NCBI RefSeq assembly: GCF_000002235.5
Contig: NW_022145595.1
Coordinates: 28,337,162-28,401,161, forward strand
Reading direction: 5' to 3'
DNA: 64,000 bases
From: Strongylocentrotus purpuratus
Taxonomy: Eukaryota; Echinodermata; Echinoidea; Camarodonta; Strongylocentrotidae
Part shown: piece after piece, positions 1-11,600 of the stretch
How positions within the stretch are numbered: the stretch's first letter is position 1
Layout of the letters: each line of letters starts with the position of its first letter
Position numbers and translations under genes: made by a program
Notes under the pieces: model-generated
The model's input: only the letters and a program-made list of their open reading frames with translations
What the model was told of the DNA's origin: nothing
Database searches by the model: none

Positions 1-617
1 ACAGGACAAGAGAGTACTTTACTTGACAAAGACTGGAGAAAAAATATTAACTTTTGTCCCTAGGATCTGATCAACAATTCCATCATTCAACTAAATGTTT
101 GTTATGTCAGATTTATTATAGGTAACATGATTCAGTGATCCAAGGGACCCTCGGTGTTTGTTTAAAAAATAGTTTTTAGTTTGATCTTGATCTCTTCGTG
201 AGAGGAAGTGAAACATTTTGTGTATGAAGACACAATACAGGTCATTAGGGCATATAAAATAACAAAGCGACAAAGCAATAATGTTCTCTTTCTGTTTCGT
301 ATTCAGCAGGAAGGAAGTACTTCATCCAGATGGGAGGTTGCGAAGTAAGAGAAATGATAATACTCATACAAACATGGTGTAATGTATGAAGGCACCAACT
401 TGACCATTCATATGCAATGTTACTATGTTGACTGCATGGGTTCGCTTACAATTGTATTTAGATTTCCTTTTACTATACGCATAGCCTTGATTAAAGTTAC
501 CAGTGAGAAATAAATCATTGGTCGATAGCTGCACTAGACAAGAAGGTATACCAACTTAAACGTCCTCGTTATCCCTTTCATCCTCATCAACGTCATCATC
601 ATCGACACATCTTAACG
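1..617. other. Upstream flank of the otopetrin-like gene
   Basis: AT-rich sequence with no coding region that I can support. It presumably holds the promoter and 5' UTR of the gene that begins at 618, but no TATA box or initiator could be assigned with confidence. A run of CATCATC/CGTCATC-like trinucleotides lies at about 580-605, just before the start codon. Confidence 0.5.
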
Positions 618-2660
618 ATGGAGGGACATTGTGATCAAAACCTTCTAACAAGCACCATTGAAATCCACGCTGAAGACATTGATAGTATGGATATCGACCA
701 TCTTAACCACGACATGGAGAAATATCCTTGTGATCATCAAGGTAGACCTGGCGCTAGAACTAGAACGTCCTATGATGATCAGGACCAAAGGATCACTGAT
801 CTTGGACCAGTGCGTAGAATCTCCCCGGAGGCTAGCGCCTCTCCTGTCGTGATGTCTGTCATGGCAGCAACAGGATTCCTTGTCATGTGTGTACCTCTTC
901 TACCTAGGAAACATTCTGCAAACACATTCTTCGCTATTTTTTACGTCCTTCGCAACATCATTGTGACTTTGCTCGTGTTATCTGCACTAGTAGGCACGAT
1001 ATGGTTGATTTTGAAGGTAGGGCAGTTGCATAAACAGGGATTGGTGCTTTGGCCTCGACGTTGCGAGCACTGTTTAAAAGTATTTAGTCAGATCAAGCTC
1101 CGTGACACAAAAAATGCAGATGAGGGAACAGTTTCTCTGAACAGGATTCCACATTCCTGGAGGAAAGAACTGATCGACCATAATACTACGGTCAGCAATG
1201 TAACGCTGAACATAGCGTATATATTTTCAGTTCTGTTTCTCCTTTTCATTCTTCCTAAAATAGCATTCATCTTTCTATGCTTTAACGAACACTCACCACA
1301 AAATGCTAAAGCCGAGACAAACACTGAACTAATCATTCAATTATTGGTCCTTTTAAGCTTATTCATGTTGGTTTACATTTTTAGTTTTTATCTAATCCCT
1401 ACTTTTTATGATGCTCACTTTGTAGCAGTGCCTAAGATCTGGTGGTCCTTTCTCCTCTTAATTCAAGTCGGTGTTTGGATATCTATCCAGAAACTGGTGA
1501 GACCATTTGCAATTCTTGCTAATGGTAAAAACCGTTCACCCTACGCTTGTCCAATTAATAGCACATTAGGTGAGATATTAAAGGGTTTCCATGATATCTC
1601 TCAGCCATTTTCAGTGGAGTTTCCGGTAATGATGACATCTGTGCTGATTGAAATGTGGTCGCAGAATCTTCCAAGACAAGTCCAAACTCTGATGAAACAT
1701 TCAGGTCAGTCCATTGGATGTTTTAAATGCATTACTCGACGATCTAATTGGATCACCTTAAGGAACTTTACCAACACAATTTTGAAAAGGAGAAAACTTT
1801 CCCCAAACAAATCGGAACGCTCTTTATTACTCAATAATAACATTGAGATGGAGTTTGACTTTTCCATGAATGTTCGTAGTGGTAATTTAGGCAACAGAAT
1901 GGACAACAATTTGATTTCGAGTCATCCTCGCCATGATATATCTCTGCAGAACGAAATAGAGAAAGCTTTATCAATGACTTTGTTTATATGCGTCATATAC
2001 TTTGGGATTAGCAATTACCTTCTAGCTGGAGACTCAAAACTCCGTGGCCGCTACACGCAATGGCTGTTAAGAATGGCGTTTTTCACACCGGAGTTGTTGG
2101 TCATTATGAAGCAGACGAACATGACTCGTAAAGGTGATAACTACTCGAACAGACGCACTGGACCCTATGCTCACAAACCATCAAAGAAAAATATCATAAT
2201 GCTTTTACTCTCACTTTCTGGAGCCTGTTTATTAGATATGTTTTGCCTCGTGTCGTCCTTAGGTAACCTCATGTCAGGTTCTGAATTGTCCTGTGATGAA
2301 ATGGTACTGAACGTGGTGAGCATCTTCAGTTGTGTCTTTGGCTTTCTCTGTAAATGCATCCAGTGTACATTCATCTTACAGTTGGAGCATCAGCAACCCA
2401 AAGACTACAATGAAAGGAGGTGGACTCTCCTTTGCCTACTTAGTGTAGGGATGACCAATGCAACCCAATGGCTGTTTGATAGTCTGGTTCATGAGAAAGG
2501 ATCTAGCTCAGCATGGCCTGTCTTGAGTATGTTCTTTGAAGGTAATATAGGACTAGTCGTCGGGATGCTTTTTGTTCCATTCCTTCATTTATACGAGCTC
2601 CACATTGCCATCATGGCTTATGACACTTATAAACACCCATGGAATGTAAATATCACGTAA
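618..2660 (+). CDS. Otopetrin-family proton channel-like membrane protein (intronless)
   Basis: Single uninterrupted reading frame of 680 residues. The first ~75 residues are acidic/polar and look cytoplasmic. About ten to twelve hydrophobic segments follow, for example near residues 76-96, 102-133, 193-223, 236-262 and 272-291, with several more in the last 230 residues. The segment at about 328-347 (SQPFSVEFPVMMTSVLIEMW) resembles the otopetrin pattern of Pro-Phe-x-Val-Glu-Phe followed by a membrane helix. The C-terminal helices, ending in a Phe-Leu-His-Leu-Tyr-Glu-Leu-His stretch, resemble the otopetrin end. Otopetrins are proton-selective channels of the plasma membrane, used in sour taste and otoconia formation in vertebrates. 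The ATG at 618 sits in ACGATGG, a fair Kozak context, and is the first Met of the frame. Lack of introns is notable and could mean a retrogene or lineage-specific expansion. Family call rests on remembered motifs, so another multi-pass family is possible. Confidence 0.66.
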   Translation: MEGHCDQNLLTSTIEIHAEDIDSMDIDHLNHDMEKYPCDHQGRPGARTRTSYDDQDQRITDLGPVRRISPEASASPVVMSVMAATGFLVMCVPLLPRKHSANTFFAIFYVLRNIIVTLLVLSALVGTIWLILKVGQLHKQGLVLWPRRCEHCLKVFSQIKLRDTKNADEGTVSLNRIPHSWRKELIDHNTTVSNVTLNIAYIFSVLFLLFILPKIAFIFLCFNEHSPQNAKAETNTELIIQLLVLLSLFMLVYIFSFYLIPTFYDAHFVAVPKIWWSFLLLIQVGVWISIQKLVRPFAILANGKNRSPYACPINSTLGEILKGFHDISQPFSVEFPVMMTSVLIEMWSQNLPRQVQTLMKHSGQSIGCFKCITRRSNWITLRNFTNTILKRRKLSPNKSERSLLLNNNIEMEFDFSMNVRSGNLGNRMDNNLISSHPRHDISLQNEIEKALSMTLFICVIYFGISNYLLAGDSKLRGRYTQWLLRMAFFTPELLVIMKQTNMTRKGDNYSNRRTGPYAHKPSKKNIIMLLLSLSGACLLDMFCLVSSLGNLMSGSELSCDEMVLNVVSIFSCVFGFLCKCIQCTFILQLEHQQPKDYNERRWTLLCLLSVGMTNATQWLFDSLVHEKGSSSAWPVLSMFFEGNIGLVVGMLFVPFLHLYELHIAIMAYDTYKHPWNVNIT

Positions 2661-5600
2661 ATGTCAGTTGTCGATCATTGCTCATGCTTCATGCGTAGTC
2701 ATATTATTAAAATCAGCGCATGTTTGTTTTGATTGTTTTGAACCCAATTAAGCCAACCTAGCCGTTCATATTTGTAATCTATCGATATTGAGCCATATTA
2801 TGGTCTCATAAGAGTCTTTCGAGTTGTAATGTATAGTAGGAAATATGATTTAAGCAAGCTATATCATTCACAATTTTGTTAACGAGATTAAAAGATAAAT
2901 GTTTGACATAATTTTTTAAAATAATTGTTCAGGAGGAGAGTACTGAGTGTCGTGGGTATGCATAAATATATAGTGTAATGGAAGGTCCGTGTCATTTCAT
3001 GTTATATCAACGACTACTTCTCGTGATATTTCAGATGTAATGGTATCACGTCAAATGTCTGGAAAAACACTTGCGGTGCTCAAATCCTTTATTTTTATTT
3101 CTAATATTGTACGAAAAACACGATATAGCTTAAATACGACAGAAGCTTAGAAAATGCAGTCTAAATTTCTATTCATTTCGAATACAGAATAAAAAATGAG
3201 CTAAGACATTCATGAGCTGTTGTTGACAGGGAAGGAAAAGGTTGACGGAAGTCCTTACTATATTTGATTTTAGTTGTTTCCATGCAAATCTGTATTTGGC
3301 GAACGATACTGATAGATCTAAATACGAGATTGAACCATCCAAGACAGACGTACATCCTATCTATAACTTTCTTTTTTTCGTTAAGATAATTATGTTGAAA
3401 CCGAATCTGAACAGTGCACTTTTATATAAACTATACAGTGCGTCCCCCCAAAATGAAACCGGATTTCATGGCAGAAATTTTCTATCATAATAAATAATTT
3501 CTTTGATGAGATAAACATGCATGCTCTTCTTTCATTCGATCCACAACTTACTTTTCATAATTCACGCATGATTGAAACAATGGAAGTGATGCTATTAAAT
3601 TTCATTTACATGCTCAATTTTCAACTTTGAGTGAGTTTTTAGGGAAGAAGCGTAATTGTTTTCGAGAATAAAAGAAAAACACCACAAAAAATTCACAAAA
3701 TCCTTTTTGATACGACAGCTCATGCATGCGTAGAACAATAATATGATGTATGCCACTGAACAAGTAAAATGAAACATGTTTATATAATAAAGTCAGTCCA
3801 AATGAGTGGACATGCAGTTGAGTAAGAATCCATTCAGCTTTCCTGACCTAGCAGCAGAAAATGGACTTAATGCTTGAGTGAATTTGGATTGGATTGTCAA
3901 TTTTAAGTTATATTATACGTACTGAGTATTTATCCACTTCTAAAAATTTGTGTATGTGTAGTAACGTTTTATTTTATTGTGTAAAATGTATTACTTTTTA
4001 ACCATATAATATTTATATGAACTTTCATTATGTTTTTCAATATGTGTATTTCAATGTTATGTGATTTTTGTGTTTGTGTTGATCCTTTGAAAGTGGAAAA
4101 TGAATTTCAAGTTCAAGTTCGAGATCAAAACTTAGTTCAAGATTCGATTACTACTGGGATGGGAGGAGATCTTAACCGGGGGATAACTATTGTGTCGTGT
4201 ATGATGTTAAGAGCACAATCCTTTCGTCATTAAGCAACACTTTTTGCCCGGGGGTCTCAGTCAAATATAAATACTGTAAGCATGCGTGACCAAGAAAACG
4301 CGTTTAAAGTGGTGTTTTACATATATTGGACGCGGTCCGGTGTTCAAAAATGTCGATTTGGGGCCATTTTCAAGAAAAAGGATACTTTTTCAAAATGGTT
4401 CAAAATCCTGCTGTACGCGCCCGTATACGCGTTTAAAGCCAGACCGGCAAAAAGGAGGGGGGGGGGGGGCGGGTGACGGCCGCAAGAGGTAGCTTATCGA
4501 TCTAGCGGGAGTCGGTATAGTACTCGTCAGAGTAACCTTATCCATCAGGCATACGCCAGGACCCATACTGCCTTAAAATCATTAATTTTAGAACTGTCTA
4601 TGTTAAAAAGTGGATTAAGTAACCCCATAATATAATTAGTAGTACTACATTGTCTCGGTTTAAAATATCTTGTAAAAAAACACCTTTTCGACAGATTGAT
4701 ATTAGGTACATAAATGTATAAAACAAGATGAGGTAGCCATGTATGAAGTGTACGTTATTTGTGTGTGTGTGTGTGTTTGTGTATGTGCTGTAATTGGGGG
4801 GTGGGGGTATATATACACTCATCTGCATAACTTGTTATGTTGTTACATATATTACTCCTTGCCATTATATACCTACTGTCTAGTCTACTGTGTAAAGGGG
4901 CCCCGTTCACAAGCTGTGCTTCACTGGGGTCCCAAACCCGCTATCATTCTTGTGTTCCTTGCTGTTGTATCTTGTACCATTGTTTATGTTTGATTTGGTT
5001 TGAATAAACTTGAACTTGATAATAACAATTAGTCATCTACATAAATCTATTTCAACACGCTATCCACAACTAGACTGAAATCATAGAGGTAAAGAGCGCC
5101 ACCTCGTGATAAATTCTTTACAACGTTTCGTAAAGTGGGTGGACTCAAATTTGGTGAGTACTCTCTAGGCCTTACCTTTTTATTACATTTCTTTTTACTT
5201 TAAATTATGTATTAGAAAATATACATTCAGTATATGGTAATTCACAGTATACGCCATTTTGTAATGAAAGATCGGAAAAATGCAGTTGTCTGCGGAGCCA
5301 AAGTGCCTGTTAACGTGAATCGTATGGTTGTGTGGGGCCGGATGGGCATACAACAACAGGCAGAGGGAGTTGCCCTGCCCGGAGTTCCGGCTTGCCAACG
5401 AGACAATAATGCACTTCATCTGCTAAAGAATTGCAGCACTAGCACAATACGCGGATCATTTGAAATTCAGTAGAGTCGCGTTAGATGATTTCAATTTAAA
5501 AATTATTTTTTCCAACATAGGTGAGTTGAATTGATTGCATTTTCCTGTTATTAAGGTTATTAGTCGCGAAAAAGCTGATTTTTGTGAATTTTCTTTAGTT

Positions 5601-6827
5601 TTGATCCATATTTTTTTTCTCCTTCCTATCACAGAATTTTCATCATTATCATTGTGTGCAATCATCCCTTTCATTATTGATATATCATATATGAATATTT
5701 GTTTTTCCTCAGTTAATTACTTGGGTACCCCTTTGCCTTTTGATCACAAGTTATTAATCACAATTTTTTTTTGTATTGTGACAGTCATGTTTAGGTAACA
5801 AATTGAATCCTCTGAAATATTGGCTTGATTCATGTAGTCTAGATCTATATTGTTTTTGCATATCTCATCATTATCTTGGAATAGTGATATGCTCTACTCT
5901 TTGTAAACCTGGAACTTCTGGAATCTTATCCTATGTTCTCACATCACATCTGTTTTTGTATTCTTCTCATCATCTCTCCCACTTCTCTATTTCTCTCTCT
6001 CTCTCTCTCTCTCTCTTTGTTTGTCTCTTTCCTCTTCCACTCTCAATCTATCTCCCCTTTCTCTTTCTCTTTCTCTTAATCTCAGTACTCTCAGGAACCC
6101 CCTCTCTCCCCCTCTCACTCTCTCTCTCTCTCTTTCTCTCTGTCATCCTATCTTTCTCTTTCTGTTTGTATCTTTCTATCTCTGTTTTTCCCTCTCACTG
6201 ACTCTGTCTCTCTTCCTCTCTCTTTCTCTCTCTCCCATTCTCTGTCTTTCTCTCTCTCTTTGTGTCTCTCTCTTTCTTTCTCTGTGTCTGTCTCTCTATA
6301 TCTGTCTCTCTCTCTCTGTCTGTCTGTCTCTCTCAGTCTGTCGCTCTCTCTCTCTGTGTCTCTTTCTCTCTGGGTGTCTGTCTCTGTCTCTCTCCTCTGT
6401 GTGTGTGTGTGTGTGTGTGTGTGTCTCTCTCTCTCTCTCTCTGCCCCTACCACCTGTCTTCTCAAAATGTATAGCAGGTATAGTGGCATACATGTACATG
6501 TACATGAACATGAATGCCTCGCCTTTCTTTACAGTATGTGGTACATGTAATATCCTTTTCATTACAATACATTACCAGTATACCTTCACCGACTGTATAG
6601 AACCCATGCAATGGAAGACAAACATGTACATGTAATTCACGGCAGCATAAAGAGATATAAATTAATGCTTACTTATTGCTGTGATTCTATTATATTATTT
6701 TATTAAATTTATTCTAAAGATCCTTTTAAAATATTGTAACCTTCAGCCCCCTGGCCCCTGGGTTGCATTGCATATTTCAAAATAAAAGAACCATTATTAA
6801 GTATTATAATCATTAGTAGAAGTATTA
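2661..6827. other. Intergenic, no supported gene
   Basis: About 4.2 kb without a credible gene. It begins with the likely 3' UTR of the otopetrin-like gene. At 3435-3460 there is a CAGTGCGTCCCCCC motif that looks like one end of an old DNA transposon. At 4280-4500 a GC-richer relic ends in a 13-base G run. At about 4900-5035 a stretch ending in GAATAAACTTGAA looks like the 3' tail of a retroposon or old mRNA copy. The rest is AT-rich, followed by the pyrimidine tract described separately. Confidence 0.5.
5990..6440. repeat. CT-rich microsatellite tract with GT run
   Basis: Imperfect (CT)n/(CTCTGT)n tract about 450 bp long that ends with a short (GT)n run at about 6400-6423. Every frame across it stays open on both strands for trivial compositional reasons, giving serine/leucine or Arg/Glu strings; these are not genes. 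Confidence 0.9.
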
Positions 6828-6831
6828 CTTG

Positions 6832-7265
6832 TGTAAAGTCCCTCACAAAACAAAAGTGGTCTCACATGGTTGAGGACTTGAGCTGCACTATAGATTTTAT
6901 TCCAACCACAAAATGGCTGCCAAGATGGCTGACATGCAGTCCATCAAACAATAATAACCAATCACAAGATTGGACAATAAGTAAGTAACCAATAGAAAAG
7001 CTTGTAAAAGATAGAGTGCCATGTGCCATGTGTGCTGGGTTGAATAGCTAAGAGATAAGGAAGAGTGTGTGTGTGTGTGGTGCTATAGCAGGTAATGTGC
7101 ATGAGGATGAATGAATAGGGACAGAACAATAGAAGCCAAGAGCTAGCAGACAGGAGAGAATGAATGTAGGTCAGGAGTGCGCTAAAGCATATCGGAGTGG
7201 AAAACTAAATGTACAGTGTGAAATAAACAAGTAACCACTTTGATCAGTGAAATTAAAACCTTACA
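6832..7265 (-). repeat. Left LTR (3' LTR in element orientation)
   Basis: 434-bp long terminal repeat, TG...CA ended, that reads as identical to the copy at 14974-15407. A (GT)n run lies inside at about 7065-7078. Sequence just inside it (7266-7310) shows no clear polypurine tract on the minus strand, which is unusual for a gypsy element. Confidence 0.95.
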
Positions 7266-8613
7266 TAATATACCATCTTCACAGAAAAATGTCCTCATTT
7301 TAAAAGATACATCGTATTAACATGCATTTGTTTCCGAAGAAAATGCGTCACATAAAATTTGCTTGAAATACCTGAACGCATCAAATCATGAAGTTTTCCT
7401 TCTGTACAATTCTCTCTTTTTTTTCCTTTTTTTTTTAAGGAACAGCATCTATTCATATTAAGGAAAATTAAACTGTTTAACTTGAAAGGTCACACATATA
7501 GCGAATACAAAAAAATGGTATGCTTTCATCAATGAACATCTTTCAAGCAACGTCCCAACTTCAATGGGTTCTATCCTTTTTCACCCTGAAAATTCCAGTC
7601 TGATGATTTGTAGACATTAACATTAAATAATTTCCTTTTTTTCCTGTTTCTGTCAATGACAAAATATCCCATCTTTCATATCCAATTTGGCAATTTTCAA
7701 AAAAAATAAAAAAAAATACATGAACAGGCAATGTCTTCACCTAAAAAAAAAAATATATATCACTGTTTCGTGAGTTACTGTTAAAATTATCTTTGGAATA
7801 AGTTAGCCAATTGAATTATGAAATACAATGTACACAGAGAATATGCATGCATTCTGACATAACTCTTTCAAAACTGTCCCAGATTTAAGGAGACATTATA
7901 CAAATACAGTGTCTATGGTCGATAAAATCTCAACTACAAATGATTTATGTAACGAAAAAAACATATCTTATGAATTCATGTATCAAGAATCTGTTTTAAA
8001 TCCAAATATCTATAAACATCAATATAGGTCAAATGACTAAAAATAATGTTCAGAAAATAATGTACCCATGTACATGTACACACGTTGACTAATTACATCA
8101 ATTCCTTTGATACATTTATATAGTCATCGTTGTAAAATAATTCAGGTCAACCCTGTGACCAATACAATCTGAATCTCACATTTTTTAATTTTTTTTTTTT
8201 TTTTTTTTTTATCTTAAAATTCAGCACAATTGCAAAATTGCAATCAAAAATTGACATGTTAGTCTTCTTTCTTCTTTTTTTGAAAATAAAAGATGGGCGC
8301 ATTAAGGAGTTCACCCAATTGACGTGTAACTAACAAATTTGATGGAAAAACACATGACAAAATGTTTGAAAGTTTGTCTTTTTCTTTTTCCTGTCTAAAC
8401 ATTAAAAACTGACAATTTAATCCTATCTTTACTGACAAGTCCTACAAAAATATCATAAATCTTCCAAGACGTTCAAAAATCAAGAATTCTATCAATAACA
8501 TATTGTCACAAACAATGGGGCCATGGCGAATGCAAGGTATGACAGCGAAAAGTGAAAATCAGCAAGTCTTTCAATCGTCTATCACTATTGCAAACATTAG
8601 TTTTCGAAAGTCT
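7266..8613. other. Noncoding interior between pol and 3' LTR
   Basis: About 1.35 kb of AT-rich sequence inside the retrotransposon, downstream of the pol stop on the minus strand. No frame of useful length is present on either strand, so there is no env-like third gene. Long A/T homopolymers occur (for example near 7735-7755 and 8185-8210). It may carry 3' RNA signals of the element. Confidence 0.75.
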
Positions 8614-11600
8614 TTACAGTTTGTAATCTTGAAACTTGGCGGGTACTTTAACCTGTCGACCAGATCTCGAACGTGCGGATGAGGACGGCTGAGGTTGGGG
8701 TTGGTCAGCGGATGAGGATGGCTGATGTTGGGGTTGGTCAGCGGATGAGGACGGCTGATGTTGGGGTTGGTCAGCGGATGAGGACGGCTGATGTTGGGGT
8801 TGGTCAGCGGATGAGGACGGCTGATGTTGGCGCTGGTCAGCTGATGAGGATGGCTGAGGTTGAGGTTGGTCAGCGGATGAGGACGGCTTAGGTTGCTCAG
8901 CTGATGAGGATGGCCAAAGTTGGGATTGGTGAGTCGTCGACCTCAGTTGATATTGGGGTCTGAGTTGAAGTTGGCCAACCGGCGAGGACAGCTGATGTTG
9001 GGTTTGGGTAGTCGGCAGTGATGGCCTAGGTTGTTGCTGAAGTGGGGCTGAGTCAATTAGCCTGGATTGGTGGCCAGAATTGGTTGGCTGGTTTGATGCT
9101 TGTTGCCGAACAGACAAACTTGACCGTGATGGTTGGTCATGGTCTGACTGTCGGTGATGGAGGATGCGTTCTGTTGAACTGGTTGGCTGGTTTGAGGCTT
9201 GTTGCCGAACAGACAAACTTGACCGTGATGGTCGGTCATGGTTCGACTGCCCGTGATGGAGGATGCGATCTGGTGGTCGAGATGACCACGTGATGTAGGC
9301 TGGTCCATGGCTAGTAGGTTGATTTGACTGCACCTTTCTCCTAGTCTCGTCGTCTGCTGGGGGACCTGGTGGGTACTGTGTCGTTGTCCTCTCAGTCCCA
9401 TGTATTGACGTAGGCTGTGGGGTTGGTGGGGATGGTGGAGTTGACATCACTTGTGGGGCTCTAGCTCGATGCGGTTTCAAACGATTATGATGGACCCGTC
9501 GCTTGAACTTTTCATCATGGACATGAACTATGTCATAATTTAGTCCATCATCTGATGAGGAAGATACTCTGAAAGGACCTTTCCAGTTTGGTTCGAGTTT
9601 GTTCCTGACGTTGGTAGGGTCATGTAACCAAACAAAGTCACCTGTGTCATACTTTGAAATGCGTTTCTTCACATCATACTGTCGTTTCTGTTGTTCCTGT
9701 TGCTGTCGTGTATTTTGTATGGTGTACTCCCATGCTTTTCTCAATCGCTCAGACAGGTTGGTTGTGTATTCGAGGAGTGTCTTGCCAGATGACGATGGAG
9801 GGGGGGTTGAACAGGTGATGTTCGCAGGTGTACGGGCTTCCCTGCCATGCATGATGTAGTATGGCGTCAAACCTGTTGAGGCATGAGTACTTGTGTTGTA
9901 CGCTAACTGGACTTGATTGATGTGAGTGTCCCATTCTCCTCCTTGATGAGAAATGTACTTCGCAAGTTGATCTTTGATGGTGCGATTACAACGTTCGACT
10001 ATGCCAGCTCCTTGGGGATGATAGGGTGTCGATCTAGACTTTTTGATGCCCAATTTGCTGCATAGTTCTTGCACTAATCTGGACTCGAACTGTCGACCTT
10101 GGTCGGTGTGCAAAGTCTCTGGAATACCATGTTCTTTCACATATTCTTCAAACAGATGTTTAGCGATGGTTGGAGCAGTCTGATCTTTCATTGGGAAGAT
10201 ATTGACATATTTGCTGAAATGATCAGTCACAACGAGTATATAGCGAAATCCTCGTCTTGAACTTGGAAGCTCAGCAATGTCGGCAAAGACCATCTCCAAA
10301 GGGCGAGTAGTGGTAATGGGACGTAAGGGTGCTTGATGCTTAGGGGTTGGTAACCGGAAGGACTCACAAGCTGTGCATGTGTTGCAGAAATCAGTGATTT
10401 CCTTGTTCATGAAGGGCCAATAGCACATTGACTCTGCTCTCTGTATTGTGCGATGAGCGCCGAAATGTCCGGATGATGGGTCACCGTGTAACTCTTGAAG
10501 TACCCTTGGAATGAGGGAGTTTGGTACGACAAGTTGGAATGAGAGATTACCAAGCTTGTCTTTCTTCTTCCTGTAGAGTATACCGTCTTGGAGGATGAAT
10601 TTGGGATACTGCCACAAGAGACGTCTAACCCGGGGGTTGTGTCTACGGATCTGTCGAATGGTTGGCCGCTCACCATTGTTAACGCATTCGATGACTGTAC
10701 TGATGTCTTGATCTAGTTGCTGTTCATGTTGAACATCTACATCACTGTCAAGGATTACACCACGATAAGGATGAAGGACGTTTGGTGCAGACTGCCTCGT
10801 TGCATCATTGGGAGTAGATGTGTTTGTTGATGAACGAGTCTCGACTGCATTACACAGTGAATTGGTCACCATGTGCTTGAGTAGCTGATCTGTCAATCTT
10901 GGAGTGACTTGGCTTTCTTGACTCGGGCGTCTAGATAATGCATCTGCATTTCTGTGTGATTGTCCTTTCTTGTGAATAAGGCTGAACGTGTAGGAATTGA
11001 GTTCCAATATCCATCGTGTTCTCTTCCCAGTTGCATCGTCTTGAATTGGGAACTTCCTGAGAGCCAAAAGAGGTTTGTGGTCTGTCAGGATAGTGAAGTG
11101 TTGGTGTCTCAGATAATGACGAAAATGGCGAACAGCTGTAACAATTGCCCAGAGCTCTCGATCATAGGTAGACCATTTCTTCTGTGTAGCGCTGAGAGTT
11201 TGGCTGAAGTAGGAGATTACACGTTCTTTACCATCTTGAGTCTGTGAGAGGACAGCACCAACTGCATGAAGGGATGCATCCGAAGATAGGATGAACTCCT
11301 TTTCAAAGTCTGGATAGGCGAGGAGAGGTGGATTGGTTAGAGCTTCTTTCAGATGTTGAAAAGCCTTTTCACACTCTGCTGTCCATACAAACTGTTGACC
11401 TTTTTGTGTAAGGGTCGACAAGGGAGTTGCAATCTTAGAGAAACTTGGCACAAAACGTCGGTAGAAAGATGCCAGGCCAAGGAAGGATCGGACATCTGTA
11501 GGTGTCCTCGGCTGAGGCCAGGACTTGACTTTCTCAACGTTGTTTGGGTCAGGTTTCACTCCTTCGGTGTTGATTATGTGGCCAAGATACGTAACTTCTT

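Noticed and set aside
5803-6635. Serine/leucine-rich frames of 70-204 residues
   Set aside because: CT microsatellite; no conserved domain and no consistent start or splice context.
7266-8613. env-like third gene of the gypsy element
   Set aside because: No open frame of useful length on either strand.
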